DNA from: JBFLYN01 sp040756655
Lineage (GTDB): Bacteria; Bacillota; Sulfobacillia; UBA8153
Length of the DNA: 64,000 nt
Assembly: GCA_040756655.1 (NCBI GenBank)
Contig: JBFLYN010000002.1
Location: forward strand, 62,001-126,000
Direction: 5' to 3'
The translations under genes and the position numbers were made by a program. The stretch's first letter is position 1. Each line of letters starts with the position of its first letter. The notes under the pieces are model-generated. The model was not told the DNA's origin. It was given only the letters and a program-made list of their open reading frames with translations, and searched no databases. Positions 17,164-25,328 of this stretch are shown piece after piece.

Positions 17164-18455
17164 CACAGTCCCAGCCTCCCATAGACAGTGTCAATGTGTT
17201 CCAGCTGCCGCCAGGGGTCAAAACAGGCCTCCAAGACCGCATTGTCCAACCGTGAGGTGATGCGTGGATCCTGCCGTACCAGGTCCGCAAATACGCCCTC
17301 GCCGCGCCAGCCTTTCATGGCCAGTTCCTGAACAACGGCATAGGCCTCTTCCCGGCTAAGCCCACTGGCGACCAGTGCCAGGAGGACTTGCTGGGAGTAG
17401 ATGAGGCCGCCGGTGCAGTTGAGGTTTTTCAGCATGTTCTCCGGGTAGACCTGGAGCCGCCGGACGATGCCGCAAAAGCGGCGGACCATGTAGTGCACCA
17501 AGGTGGTGCTGCCGGGTATGATCACCCGCTCAGCCGACGAATTGGAGATGTCTCGCTCGTTCCAAAGCACCATGTTCTCCAGGGCCACCCCGGCGTTGGC
17601 CCGCACTAGCCGGGCCAGGCCGGACATTTGCTCGCACCCCACCGGGTTGCGCTTGTGGGGCATGGCCGAAGAGCCTTTCTGTCCCGCGCTGAACGGTTCT
17701 TCCAGCTCCAGGATTTCCGTGCGTTGTAGTGAGCGGATCTCAGTGGCGAACTTTTCGATGGATGTGGCCGTGATGGCCAGGGCCGAAAGGTACTCGGCAT
17801 GCCGGTCTCGCTGGAGGATCTGGGTAGACAGAGGAGCAGGCGTAAGCCCCAGACGCTGGCACACAAAGACCTCCACCCGGGGGTCCACGTGGGCATAGGT
17901 GCCCACGGCTCCCGATAGCTTCCCGTAGGAGATGCCGTCCCGGGCCCGGGATAGCCGCTCGATGTCCCGGAGGATCTCGGCATACCACAGGGCAAACTTC
18001 AGCCCCAGGGTAATGGGTTCGGCATGCACGCCGTGGGTCCGTCCCACCATTAGGGTGCGCTTGTGCTGCCGGGCCATGTGGGCCACCACACCCGCCAGTT
18101 CGTATAGGGCCTCGATGATGAGCCCGGCCGCTTCCCGCATAAGGGAGGAAAGGGCCGTATCGACTACATCGTACGAGGTGAGCCCGTAATGTAGGTAGCG
18201 GCCGGGTTCGCCCGCTGTCTCCGCCACGGCTGTGACAAAGGCGATGACGTCGTGCTTGACCTCAGCCTCAATCGCCTCGATCCTCGAGACATCCACCCGG
18301 CAACGTTCCCGCAGTTGAACAACGGCTTCTCCCGGTATGACGCCCAGCTGGGCCCAGGCCTCACAGGACAAAAGCTCTACTTCCAGCCACCGCTGGTAGC
18401 GGTTTTGGTCGCTCCAGAGCTTCTGCATCTGGGGAGTGGTGTAGCGGGAGATCAT
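17163..18455 (-). CDS. purB: Adenylosuccinate lyase
   Basis: A 430-residue fumarase/aspartase-superfamily enzyme with two roles: SAICAR to AICAR and adenylosuccinate to AMP. The signature loop GQKGSSAMPHKRNPVGCEQ (catalytic Ser) is intact, and TSYDVVDTALSS and MVGRTHGVHAEP (catalytic His) are seen. ATG overlaps the purE stop (ATGA). Confidence 0.96.
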   Translation of the reverse strand: MISRYTTPQMQKLWSDQNRYQRWLEVELLSCEAWAQLGVIPGEAVVQLRERCRVDVSRIEAIEAEVKHDVIAFVTAVAETAGEPGRYLHYGLTSYDVVDTALSSLMREAAGLIIEALYELAGVVAHMARQHKRTLMVGRTHGVHAEPITLGLKFALWYAEILRDIERLSRARDGISYGKLSGAVGTYAHVDPRVEVFVCQRLGLTPAPLSTQILQRDRHAEYLSALAITATSIEKFATEIRSLQRTEILELEEPFSAGQKGSSAMPHKRNPVGCEQMSGLARLVRANAGVALENMVLWNERDISNSSAERVIIPGSTTLVHYMVRRFCGIVRRLQVYPENMLKNLNCTGGLIYSQQVLLALVASGLSREEAYAVVQELAMKGWRGEGVFADLVRQDPRITSRLDNAVLEACFDPWRQLEHIDTVYGRLGL

Positions 18456-18979
18456 CTCCCGCCACCCCGCTGGGACTCCAGGTATGCCCGGTATCCTATT
18501 TCCTCGCGCTTCTGGGCCCTGGCATTGACAGCTTGGCTTTGCTGGGCCCGAAAAGCCTCCAGCCGGCCCGCCACGTCCCGGTCATGAGAACCGATGATGG
18601 CGGCGGCCGGCAGCCCGGCGTTGCGGGCCCCGCCGATGGCCACGGTGGCCACCGGGATGCCCGGCGGCATCTGGACGATGGCATATGGCGTGTCCACGCC
18701 GTTTAGGGCTCCCGAGGTGAGCGGAACACCAATGACCGGCAGGGTCGTGGCCAGCACCCCGGGCAGGTGCGCGGGCAGCCCGGCCCCGGCGATGATGACC
18801 TCCAGCCCGCGCTTGCGCGCCGTGGCCGCCCGTTCCAGTGCGCGGTCCGGGGTGCGATGGGCCGGGCACACCGTCAGTTCGAAGGCAATCTCCATCTCCT
18901 CCAGGGCCTGTGCTGCTCCCTGCATGACGGCGAGATCCGAATCTGACCCCATGATGATGCCCACTCGCGGCTTGGACAA
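18452..18979 (-). CDS. purE: N5-carboxyaminoimidazole ribonucleotide mutase, class I PurE
   Basis: A 175-residue PurE. Motifs VGIIMGSDSDLAVM, CPAHRTPDR (catalytic His) and AGAGLPAHLPGVLA. A TTG at 18979 is chosen because GAGGGG lies 9 bases upstream; the upstream TTG at 18988 would abut that site. No purK follows, so carboxyaminoimidazole must be formed by an unlinked PurK or non-enzymatically at high bicarbonate. First biosynthetic gene after the permease, from which it is separated by a hairpin. Confidence 0.93.
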   Translation of the reverse strand: MSKPRVGIIMGSDSDLAVMQGAAQALEEMEIAFELTVCPAHRTPDRALERAATARKRGLEVIIAGAGLPAHLPGVLATTLPVIGVPLTSGALNGVDTPYAIVQMPPGIPVATVAIGGARNAGLPAAAIIGSHDRDVAGRLEAFRAQQSQAVNARAQKREEIGYRAYLESQRGGGR

Positions 18980-19001
18980 GTATTTCAACCCCTCTTTATG
19001 A

Positions 19002-19033
19002 AAAGTGCCGGGCAGGCACCATGCCCACCCGGC
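19002..19033 (-). terminator. Hairpin between the purine permease gene and purE (attenuator-like)
   Basis: A 12-bp stem (two G-U pairs) with arms GCCGGGTGGGCA and TGCCTGCCCGGC around a 3-base loop, then ACTTTTC on the minus strand, directly ahead of the purE ribosome site. Probably a partial terminator or RNA-processing site that sets permease and pur expression apart. Confidence 0.55.
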
Positions 19034-19043
19034 CTAGTATCTC

Positions 19044-20357
19044 TCACCCTAGGAACGCCAGTAGTTCCGGGAACAGGTGGGCCAGTGACACCACTGCCAG
19101 CGCATACACTAGTGGGTGCACTTCCTTGCCCCGGCCGGCCGCCAGCTTCACGATGGGGTAGAACACAAAGCCCGCCGCGATGCCGTGGGAGATGGAAAAG
19201 GTAAAGGGCATCACGACGATGGTCATGAAGGCGGGCAGGGCCTCGGTGAAGTCTTCAAAGTTGATGCCCGTGACGGCACCCATCATGAGAACGCCCACGA
19301 TGATGAGAGCCGGAGCCGTGGCAGCGCCCGGGACCATGGTGGCCAGCGGGGTAAAGAACAGGCTCAACAGGAACAGGATGCCCACTACCACCGCGGTGAG
19401 GCCGGTGCGGCCGCCTTCGGCGATACCCGCGGACGATTCCACGTAGGTAGTGACCGTGCTGGTGCCCACGACGGCGCCGAACATGGTGCCGACAGCGTCC
19501 GCCGCCATGGCTTCCTTGACCCGGGGCAGGCGACCCTTGGCATCCAGCATGCCCGTACGGGTGGCGGTGCCCATGAGCGTGCCCATGGTGTCGAAAATAT
19601 CAACGAACAAAAACGAAAAGATCACCATGAATCCAAGGCTCAACGCCCCGCCGATGTCCATCTTGAACAGGATGGGTGACAGCGAGGCAGGTGCACCCAC
19701 AATGCCTCCGCCCGTGTAGGTCACTCCCATGGGGATGCCGATGACGGTGGTAAGCAGGATGCCTATGAGCATGGCACCGCGAACCTTCACCACTTTGAAG
19801 ACCATGAGGATGCAGGTGATGAGCAGGCCGATAATGGCCAGTTTGGGCTCAGGCGCGCTCAGGTCGCCCAGCTGTACCAGGGTGGGCTCGAAGGCCTTGA
19901 CGATGCCGGCGTTTTTCATACCGATGAGGGCGATGAAAAGACCTATGCCCACGGCCACGGCTCGCTTGAGGCTGGTGGGCACTGCGGCATCGATGTGGGT
20001 AATGGCCCCGGTGATGGCCAGCACAAAGAAGGCAACGCCGGAAAGAAACACGGCACCCAGGGCGGCCTCCCAGCTGTCAGCCTTGGCGGCCACGTAGTAG
20101 GCAAAGAAGGCGTTAAGCCCCATGCCGCTGGCCAGAGCGAAGGGATGCTTGGCCCAAAGGCCCATGAGGATGGTGGACAGGGCCGCCGCCAGGATGGTGG
20201 CGGTAGTAACCGCGCCGCGGTCCATACCCGCATCGGACAGGATGAGCGGGTTGACGAAAATAATGTAGGCCATGGTCATGAAAGTGGTGAGTCCGGCCAA
20301 AAGCTCGATCCGGACGTTGGTCTTGTGCTCTTTTAGTTTAAAGAGCTGTTCCAGCAT
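19044..20357 (-). CDS. NCS2/AzgA-family hypoxanthine/guanine permease
   Basis: A 437-residue membrane protein with about 12 to 14 helices. RIELLAGLTTFMTMAYIIFVNP, MGLNAFFAYYV and SSAGIAEGGRTGLTA are hallmark sequences of the PbuG/PbuO/AzgA group of guanine-hypoxanthine proton symporters. ATG at 20357 with GGGGGAG about 8 bases before it. First gene after the promoter at 20439-20467, so purine uptake and synthesis are under the same control. No guanine riboswitch signature was seen in the leader. Confidence 0.92.
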   Translation of the reverse strand: MLEQLFKLKEHKTNVRIELLAGLTTFMTMAYIIFVNPLILSDAGMDRGAVTTATILAAALSTILMGLWAKHPFALASGMGLNAFFAYYVAAKADSWEAALGAVFLSGVAFFVLAITGAITHIDAAVPTSLKRAVAVGIGLFIALIGMKNAGIVKAFEPTLVQLGDLSAPEPKLAIIGLLITCILMVFKVVKVRGAMLIGILLTTVIGIPMGVTYTGGGIVGAPASLSPILFKMDIGGALSLGFMVIFSFLFVDIFDTMGTLMGTATRTGMLDAKGRLPRVKEAMAADAVGTMFGAVVGTSTVTTYVESSAGIAEGGRTGLTAVVVGILFLLSLFFTPLATMVPGAATAPALIIVGVLMMGAVTGINFEDFTEALPAFMTIVVMPFTFSISHGIAAGFVFYPIVKLAAGRGKEVHPLVYALAVVSLAHLFPELLAFLG

Positions 20358-20438
20358 TGACTCCTCTCCCCCCATAACCTAAAATGGCTCAACAGCACCG
20401 GAACGGTCTTCACCTCCAAATGCCTTGAGCCTAACTCC

Positions 20439-20467
20439 ATAGTAGCAAAAGGGGACAAGCATGTCAA
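20439..20467 (-). promoter_or_regulatory. Sigma-A promoter of the purine permease/pur operon
   Basis: On the minus strand TTGACA (20462-20467), a 17-base spacer and TACTAT (20439-20444). Very close to consensus. Leader of about 75 bases to the permease ATG. Confidence 0.85.
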
Positions 20468-20473
20468 CGCAAA

Positions 20474-20514
20474 AGGCGAATGTTTGGCGACTGCTGTTAC
20501 TTAATATTCGTCCC
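20474..20514. promoter_or_regulatory. Candidate PurR operator (paired PurBoxes)
   Basis: Two inverted CGAA cores, ACGAATATTA and (inverted) GCGAATGTTT, with 26 bases between the cores. That matches the spacing of the Bacillus PurBox pair (5+16+5). It sits just upstream of the -35 element, where PurR could repress in response to low PRPP. Box sequence deviates from the CCGAACA consensus at a few positions, so this is a prediction. Confidence 0.45.
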
Positions 20515-20545
20515 TTGGCCAGAAATCCGCTGGTAAATTGGTTCA

Positions 20546-20567
20546 GGCCCGCTTGAGCGGGCCTGAT
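20546..20567 (-). terminator. Terminator hairpin after guaA
   Basis: Perfect inverted repeat CAGGCCCGCT / AGCGGGCCTG with a 2-base loop, 24 bases beyond the guaA stop. The following T run is weak. It marks the end of the Moco/guaA operon and insulates the purine promoter. Confidence 0.7.
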
Positions 20568-20590
20568 TTCCGAACGTGTGTCCTAGCTGC

Positions 20591-22129
20591 CTACTCCCAC
20601 TCTATGGTGGCAGGCGGTTTGGACGTGATGTCGTAGACTACCCGGTTGATCTCCGGCACCTCATTAACCAGGCGCGTGGATATGCGGGACAAGAGCGCCG
20701 GGTCCAGCCGGGTCCAGTCGGCGGTCATGGCATCTTCGCTGTTGACCGCCCGTAACACCACCGTGTAGGCGTAGGTACGCTCATCGCCCATCACGCCCAC
20801 GCTCCTAAACGCCGGCAGCACCGCAAATGCCTGCCAGATCTGGTCGTAAAGGCCGGCCTTCTTGATCTCGTCGATGAAAATGGCATCTGCTTCCCTTAGG
20901 ACGGCCAGCCTCTCCTCGGTCACTTCTCCCACAATGCGCACGCCCAAGCCGGGACCGGGGAACGGGTGCCTCCCGACGATCTCGTGGGGTAGCCCCAACT
21001 CCTGTCCCACCCGGCGCACTTCATCTTTGAACAGATCACGTAGCGGCTCCACTAGTTCGAACTTCATGTCCTTGGGCAGGCCTCCCACGTTGTGGTGGGT
21101 CTTGATGACCGCCGCCGTGGCCGTGCCGCTTTCGATGATATCCGGGTAGATGGTGCCCTGTACCAGGAAGCGGGCGTCCTGGTAGCGGGATGCTTCCTCC
21201 TCAAACACCCGGATGAACTCGGTGCCGATGCGCCGTCGCTTTTCCTCGGGGTCGGTGATACCTAAAAGGCGGTGGATGAACCTCTCCCGGGCATCCACCC
21301 GGCTGAGCTTCATGCCCATAACCCGGTGGAAGGTCTCTACCACCGTGTCGCCCTCGCCTTTCCTGAGCAGGCCGTGATCTACAAAGATGCACTGGAGCCG
21401 GTCGCCCACGGCGCGGTGCACCAGGGTGGCGGCCACGGCCGAGTCCACGCCTCCGCTCAGGGCACAGACTACGTGCCCGTCGCCCACCTGGCGCTGGATG
21501 CGGGATACCTGCTCTTCCACAAAGGACCCGGTAGTCCAGTCGCCTTTGAGCCCGGCCACCCGGAACAGGAAATTCTCCAGCACCTCTTGGCCGCGGTGGG
21601 TGTGCTTGACCTCGGGATGAAACTGGACTCCGAAAAGGCAGCGTTGGGCATCGGCCATGGCGGCCACCGGCGTGTTTCCGGTCCCCGCCAGCACCACAAA
21701 ACCCGGCGGGGGGACCTCTACGGTGTCGCCGTGACTCATCCAGCATTCCAAGTCTGGACCGAAACCGTAAAACAGGTCGGTACGGTCGTGGAGGTCCACC
21801 ATGGCGCGGCCGTACTCACGGCGAAAAGCCCGGGCTACCTGGCCACCCAGGGCGTGGGCCATCAGGTGCATGCCGTAGCAAATGCCCAGCACGGGTACGC
21901 CCAGGCGGAAAATCCCCTCATCCACCTGGGGGGCACCGGGTGCGTAGACACTGGCCGGTCCTCCGGTGAAGATCACCGCCCGCACGTTCTTGGCTGCCAA
22001 CTCCCGGGCAGTGGTGAAGTGCGGGAAGACCTCGCAGTAGACGTTGGCTTCGCGGACCCGCCGGGCGATGAGGTGCCCGTACTGGGCCCCAAAATCTATG
22101 ATGGCGACGAGCTCGTGCGGTCTGATCAT
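20591..22129 (-). CDS. guaA: GMP synthase (glutamine-hydrolysing)
   Basis: A 512-residue two-domain enzyme converting XMP to GMP. N-terminal glutaminase: VPVLGICYGMHLMAH (nucleophile Cys) and GVQFHPEVKH. C-terminal synthetase: CALSGGVDSAVAATL PP-loop, FVDHGLLRKGE, and the dimerisation end ITSKPPATIEWE. ATG at 22129 is preceded by AGGAGG at 7 bases. Last gene of the operon headed by the Moco riboswitch, so GTP supply and Moco synthesis (which starts from GTP) are transcriptionally linked. Confidence 0.97.
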   Translation of the reverse strand: MIRPHELVAIIDFGAQYGHLIARRVREANVYCEVFPHFTTARELAAKNVRAVIFTGGPASVYAPGAPQVDEGIFRLGVPVLGICYGMHLMAHALGGQVARAFRREYGRAMVDLHDRTDLFYGFGPDLECWMSHGDTVEVPPPGFVVLAGTGNTPVAAMADAQRCLFGVQFHPEVKHTHRGQEVLENFLFRVAGLKGDWTTGSFVEEQVSRIQRQVGDGHVVCALSGGVDSAVAATLVHRAVGDRLQCIFVDHGLLRKGEGDTVVETFHRVMGMKLSRVDARERFIHRLLGITDPEEKRRRIGTEFIRVFEEEASRYQDARFLVQGTIYPDIIESGTATAAVIKTHHNVGGLPKDMKFELVEPLRDLFKDEVRRVGQELGLPHEIVGRHPFPGPGLGVRIVGEVTEERLAVLREADAIFIDEIKKAGLYDQIWQAFAVLPAFRSVGVMGDERTYAYTVVLRAVNSEDAMTADWTRLDPALLSRISTRLVNEVPEINRVVYDITSKPPATIEWE

Positions 22130-22151
22130 GAGCACCCCTCCTAAAGAGCAG

Positions 22152-22700
22152 CTAGCTTCTGTACACCTCGGGCCTGAGCACGGCTATGTAAGGCAAGTGG
22201 CGGTATTGTTCGTTGTAGTCCAGCCCGTAACCTACCACGAAGGCGTCGGGGATCTCAAAACCGCGGTAGTCCAGGTGCACCGGCACCCGGCGGCGGCTGG
22301 GCTTGTCCAAAAGGGTGCATACCCGCAGGCTGGCAGGTTTCCGGCCCAACAGGAGCCCGCGCAGGTAGGAAAGGGTAAGCCCGCTATCAACAATGTCCTC
22401 AACCAGCAGGACGTGACGCCCCTCTACGCTTACGTCCAAGTCCTTGAGGATGCGCACGGCCCCGGAGGAGCTGGTGCCGGCCCCGTAGCTAGACACGGCC
22501 ACGAAGTCAAAGGACAGTGGGAGATCGATGCACCTGGTCAAGTCGGCCAGGAAGATCATGGCCCCCTTGAGCACACCCACCACGAACAGGTTGGTCTCCT
22601 GGTAATCCCGGGAGATCTCGGCTCCCAGCTGGCCTACCCGGTCGGTGAGAGTCTTCTGGTCGATGAGGACGCGCTCTACGTGGGTGTCGCAGTACGCCAC
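22152..22700 (-). CDS. hpt: Hypoxanthine phosphoribosyltransferase
   Basis: A 182-residue purine salvage enzyme. The PRPP motif VLLVEDIVDSGLTLSYL, the FVVGVLKGAMIFLADL loop and DAFVVGYGLDYNEQYRHLPYI are all typical. GTG at 22700 with AGGAGGAG upstream. Makes IMP/GMP from hypoxanthine/guanine imported by the permease in the pur operon. Confidence 0.95.
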   Translation of the reverse strand: MAYCDTHVERVLIDQKTLTDRVGQLGAEISRDYQETNLFVVGVLKGAMIFLADLTRCIDLPLSFDFVAVSSYGAGTSSSGAVRILKDLDVSVEGRHVLLVEDIVDSGLTLSYLRGLLLGRKPASLRVCTLLDKPSRRRVPVHLDYRGFEIPDAFVVGYGLDYNEQYRHLPYIAVLRPEVYRS

Positions 22701-22711
22701 TGGTGCTCCTC

Positions 22712-23209
22712 CTAGTCCCGCAACCTGGCACAGTCCCGCGCCCGGCCCTTTAGCACTTCCACGGCATGGGGCAGGGCGTCCAGCACGGCGCTCAGGTTTT
22801 CTCTCACCGCCCGGGGACTGCCCGGCAGGTTGATGATGAGCGTCCTTCCCCTGACCCCGGCCGTGGCCCGGGACAGAGCGGCGTGAATGGTCTTTTGCAG
22901 CCCGGCCGCGCGCATAGCCTCGGCCAGGCCCGGTACCTCGAATTCGATGACATCATAAGTAGCATCCGGCGTCACGTCGCGCGGGCCCAGCCCGGTGCCG
23001 CCGGTGGTGATGATCAGGTCGGCCCGGTCGTCATCGGCCAGCACCCGCATTTCCCGGGCGATAAGCTCCCGGGAGTCCTCAAGCACCACGTGGCTAACTA
23101 CGGAGGCTCCGATGCTCCGGGCCAGTTCTGCCACGACCTGGCCGCTCACGTCCTCGCGCTCCCCCCGGGATCCGGTGTCGCTGGCCGTCACGATGGCAAC
23201 TCTAAACAT
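22712..23209 (-). CDS. moaB: MoaB/Mog-family molybdopterin adenylyltransferase-type protein
   Basis: A 165-residue protein starting MFRVAIVTASDTGSRGERED, with TTGGTGLGPRDVTPDAT and NLPGSPRAVRENL, the molybdopterin-binding motifs of MogA/MoaB. It activates molybdopterin by adenylylation for metal insertion by MoeA. ATG at 23209 has GAGGAGG about 9 bases upstream; the longer frame lacks support. Whether to call it mog or moaB cannot be decided by sequence alone. Confidence 0.9.
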   Translation of the reverse strand: MFRVAIVTASDTGSRGEREDVSGQVVAELARSIGASVVSHVVLEDSRELIAREMRVLADDDRADLIITTGGTGLGPRDVTPDATYDVIEFEVPGLAEAMRAAGLQKTIHAALSRATAGVRGRTLIINLPGSPRAVRENLSAVLDALPHAVEVLKGRARDCARLRD

Positions 23210-23222
23210 GAACAACACCTCC

Positions 23223-24767
23223 TCAACCAGGGATAAGCACACGCCCCGGCAACACGGGTAGCTCCCTATCACCATCCAATACCAGCTGGCCGTTGACCAC
23301 CACGTAGCTTATGCCCGCCGGGTAATGGTGTGGCTCAGTGAAAGTCGCCGTATCCATTACGGTGTCCGGGTCAAACACCACCAGGTCAGCGTACATGCCC
23401 GGGCGGATGAGCCCGCGGTCAAGTATACCCATGCGAGATGCGGGCATAGACGTCATCTTCCTTACTGCTTCCTCCAGGGTAAGGATGCCCTCCTGACGCA
23501 CATACTTGCCGAGTACCCTGGGGAAAGTGCCGTAGCAGCGGGGGTGGGGTTTCCCCTGGGCCGCCTGGGCCGAACGGGCCGAAGCGTCCGACCCGATCAT
23601 CACCAGCGGGTGAGCCATGACATGCTTGACATCCTCTTCAGACAGGCCAAAGCCCACCATGCCTACGAGCATCCCGTTGTCCAACAAGAGGTCGATGACG
23701 GTATCTTCGGCACTCTGGCCCCGGGCTGAGGCGATCTCTGGAATACGACAGCCTTCCCAGCGCCGGTCCTCGTCACGGGCAACCGAGGATACCATCACCC
23801 GGTTCCAATCCCGGCTGCCGTCTCCCTCGCGGAGCTGGGCCTTGATCTTATCGCGCCTGTTTCTGAGTTTGGCCATGACTTCATCCTGTGATCCTTCGCG
23901 CACCCAACCGGGCAGCACTGCCGAAAGGCTGGTGGCAGAGGCGATGTACGGGTACTGATCGGCAGTGACATCGATGCCCCGGGCGCGGGCCTCTTCCATG
24001 CGTGACAAGGCAGGGCGCACTAACCCCCAGTTGGGCTCCCCGGTAGCCTTTAGGTGAGAGATTTGAACCGGAATGCCGGCTTTCTTCCCGATCTCCAGGG
24101 CCTCGTCCAGGGACTCCAAAAGGCCCGCGCCTTCATTGCGCATGTGGGTAAAGTACAGGCCTCGGTGGCGGGCCGCCTCGGCGGCCAGTTCCACCAGTTC
24201 AGGAGTGCGCGCATACATGCCGGGGGTGTAGATCAGCCCCGTGGATATGCCCCAAGCTCCCTGCTCCATGGCGGCACGAACGTGGGCTACCATGGCCGCC
24301 TGTTCCTCTGCGGTGGGATCGCGATCGTCGTTTCTCATGACCGCCCGCCGGATGCTGCTGTGCCCCACTAGGGCGGCCACGTTTACGGCAATGCCGGTTT
24401 CCCTGAGCGTGTCCAGGTATTGACCCATGGTTGACCAGTTGCCAGCCTGGCCGTTCTCAAACTGGGATACCTCGTCCACGGGAGCTGCCGACGCACCGCA
24501 CTGCCCTACGACTTCGGTGGTGATGCCCTGGCGGATTTTGCTGGAGGCCTGCGGAAAAGTGGTGAGGACCGAATCGGAATGGGAGTGGATATCGATGAAC
24601 CCAGGGCAGACTACCTGGCCGCCCGCGTCAATCACGGTCTCGGCCCGGGCCTTGCCGACTCTACCCACGTGGGCGATGCGGTCATGGGAGACGGCCACAT
24701 CCCCGTAATACCAAGGCGCGCCGCTGCCGTCCACCATGCGCCCGCCCCGTATGATTAACCGGTACAA
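23223..24767 (-). CDS. N-acyl-D-amino-acid deacylase (amidohydrolase superfamily)
   Basis: A 514-residue metal hydrolase. HSHSDSVL near residue 60 gives the first metal ligands; GQCGASAAP, YFTHMRNEG, ISHLKATG and MIGSDASA are further superfamily metal-site motifs, and GKPHPRCYGTFPRVLGKYVR is the D-aminoacylase signature. TTG at 24767 is chosen because GGGGGAGG lies 9 bases upstream; ATG at 24800 has no ribosome site. It hydrolyses N-acyl-D-amino acids or related D-peptides. Its place between moaC and moaB in a Moco operon is odd. A frameshifted relative lies at 39522-39915. Confidence 0.88.
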   Translation of the reverse strand: MYRLIIRGGRMVDGSGAPWYYGDVAVSHDRIAHVGRVGKARAETVIDAGGQVVCPGFIDIHSHSDSVLTTFPQASSKIRQGITTEVVGQCGASAAPVDEVSQFENGQAGNWSTMGQYLDTLRETGIAVNVAALVGHSSIRRAVMRNDDRDPTAEEQAAMVAHVRAAMEQGAWGISTGLIYTPGMYARTPELVELAAEAARHRGLYFTHMRNEGAGLLESLDEALEIGKKAGIPVQISHLKATGEPNWGLVRPALSRMEEARARGIDVTADQYPYIASATSLSAVLPGWVREGSQDEVMAKLRNRRDKIKAQLREGDGSRDWNRVMVSSVARDEDRRWEGCRIPEIASARGQSAEDTVIDLLLDNGMLVGMVGFGLSEEDVKHVMAHPLVMIGSDASARSAQAAQGKPHPRCYGTFPRVLGKYVRQEGILTLEEAVRKMTSMPASRMGILDRGLIRPGMYADLVVFDPDTVMDTATFTEPHHYPAGISYVVVNGQLVLDGDRELPVLPGRVLIPG

Positions 24768-24816
24768 GTTAGTTGTCCTCCCCCGTTCTTGGATGCTCAA
24801 TACTTCGGGGGATGGG

Positions 24817-25326
24817 TCAGAAAACCTCCTCGGCTAACACGGTGTCTTCTCCGTTCCGCCAGAAATCGCCGCTCCGTCCACCACTCTTCGACACCAGCCG
24901 GATGCCGTCCACGACCATGGTGCGGTCCACGGCCTTACACATGTCGTAGATGGTGAGCGCCGCCACGGCCACGGCCGTCAGTGCTTCCATCTCCACACCC
25001 GTCTTTCCGCTGGTAGCTGCCCGGGCTTCGATGAGCAGGGCCGACCCCGACGAATCGAAGGCAAAGTCCAGTTCCACGGTGTCCAGGGACAGCGGGTGGC
25101 ACATCGGTATGAGGCGGCCCGTTTCCTTGGCGGCCAGGATGCCGGCGATACGCGCGGTGGACAGGGCATCACCTTTGGCCAGCGTACCACTGGACAGTCG
25201 CTGCAGGGTCTCCCGGTCCATGAGCACCTTCCCCCTGGCCACTGCCCGGCGCCGGGTCACCGGCTTTTCGCCGACGTCCACCATGCGGGCCCTCCCGCGG
25301 CGGTCAAGGTGGGTAAACTCCCCCAT
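24817..25326 (-). CDS. moaC: Cyclic pyranopterin monophosphate synthase
   Basis: A 169-residue MoaC: FTHLDRRGRARMVDVGEKPVT at the N-terminus, IPMCHPLSLDTVELDF, GKTGVEMEALTAVAVAALTIYDMCKA, and the catalytic-loop region KSGGRSGDFW. ATG at 25326 is preferred (GGGGGG 6 bases before it), with the ATG at 25332 that overlaps the moaA stop as an alternative. With MoaA it turns GTP into cyclic pyranopterin monophosphate. Confidence 0.96.
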   Translation of the reverse strand: MGEFTHLDRRGRARMVDVGEKPVTRRRAVARGKVLMDRETLQRLSSGTLAKGDALSTARIAGILAAKETGRLIPMCHPLSLDTVELDFAFDSSGSALLIEARAATSGKTGVEMEALTAVAVAALTIYDMCKAVDRTMVVDGIRLVSKSGGRSGDFWRNGEDTVLAEEVF

Positions 25327-25328
25327 AT

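Noticed and set aside
15760..17184. 474-residue plus-strand open frame over purQ, purS and purC
   Set aside because: Antisense shadow of three well-identified purine genes.
20376..20545. Guanine/adenine riboswitch in the purine operon leader
   Set aside because: The conserved loop and junction sequences of the purine aptamer were not found; a PurBox-like pair is more likely.
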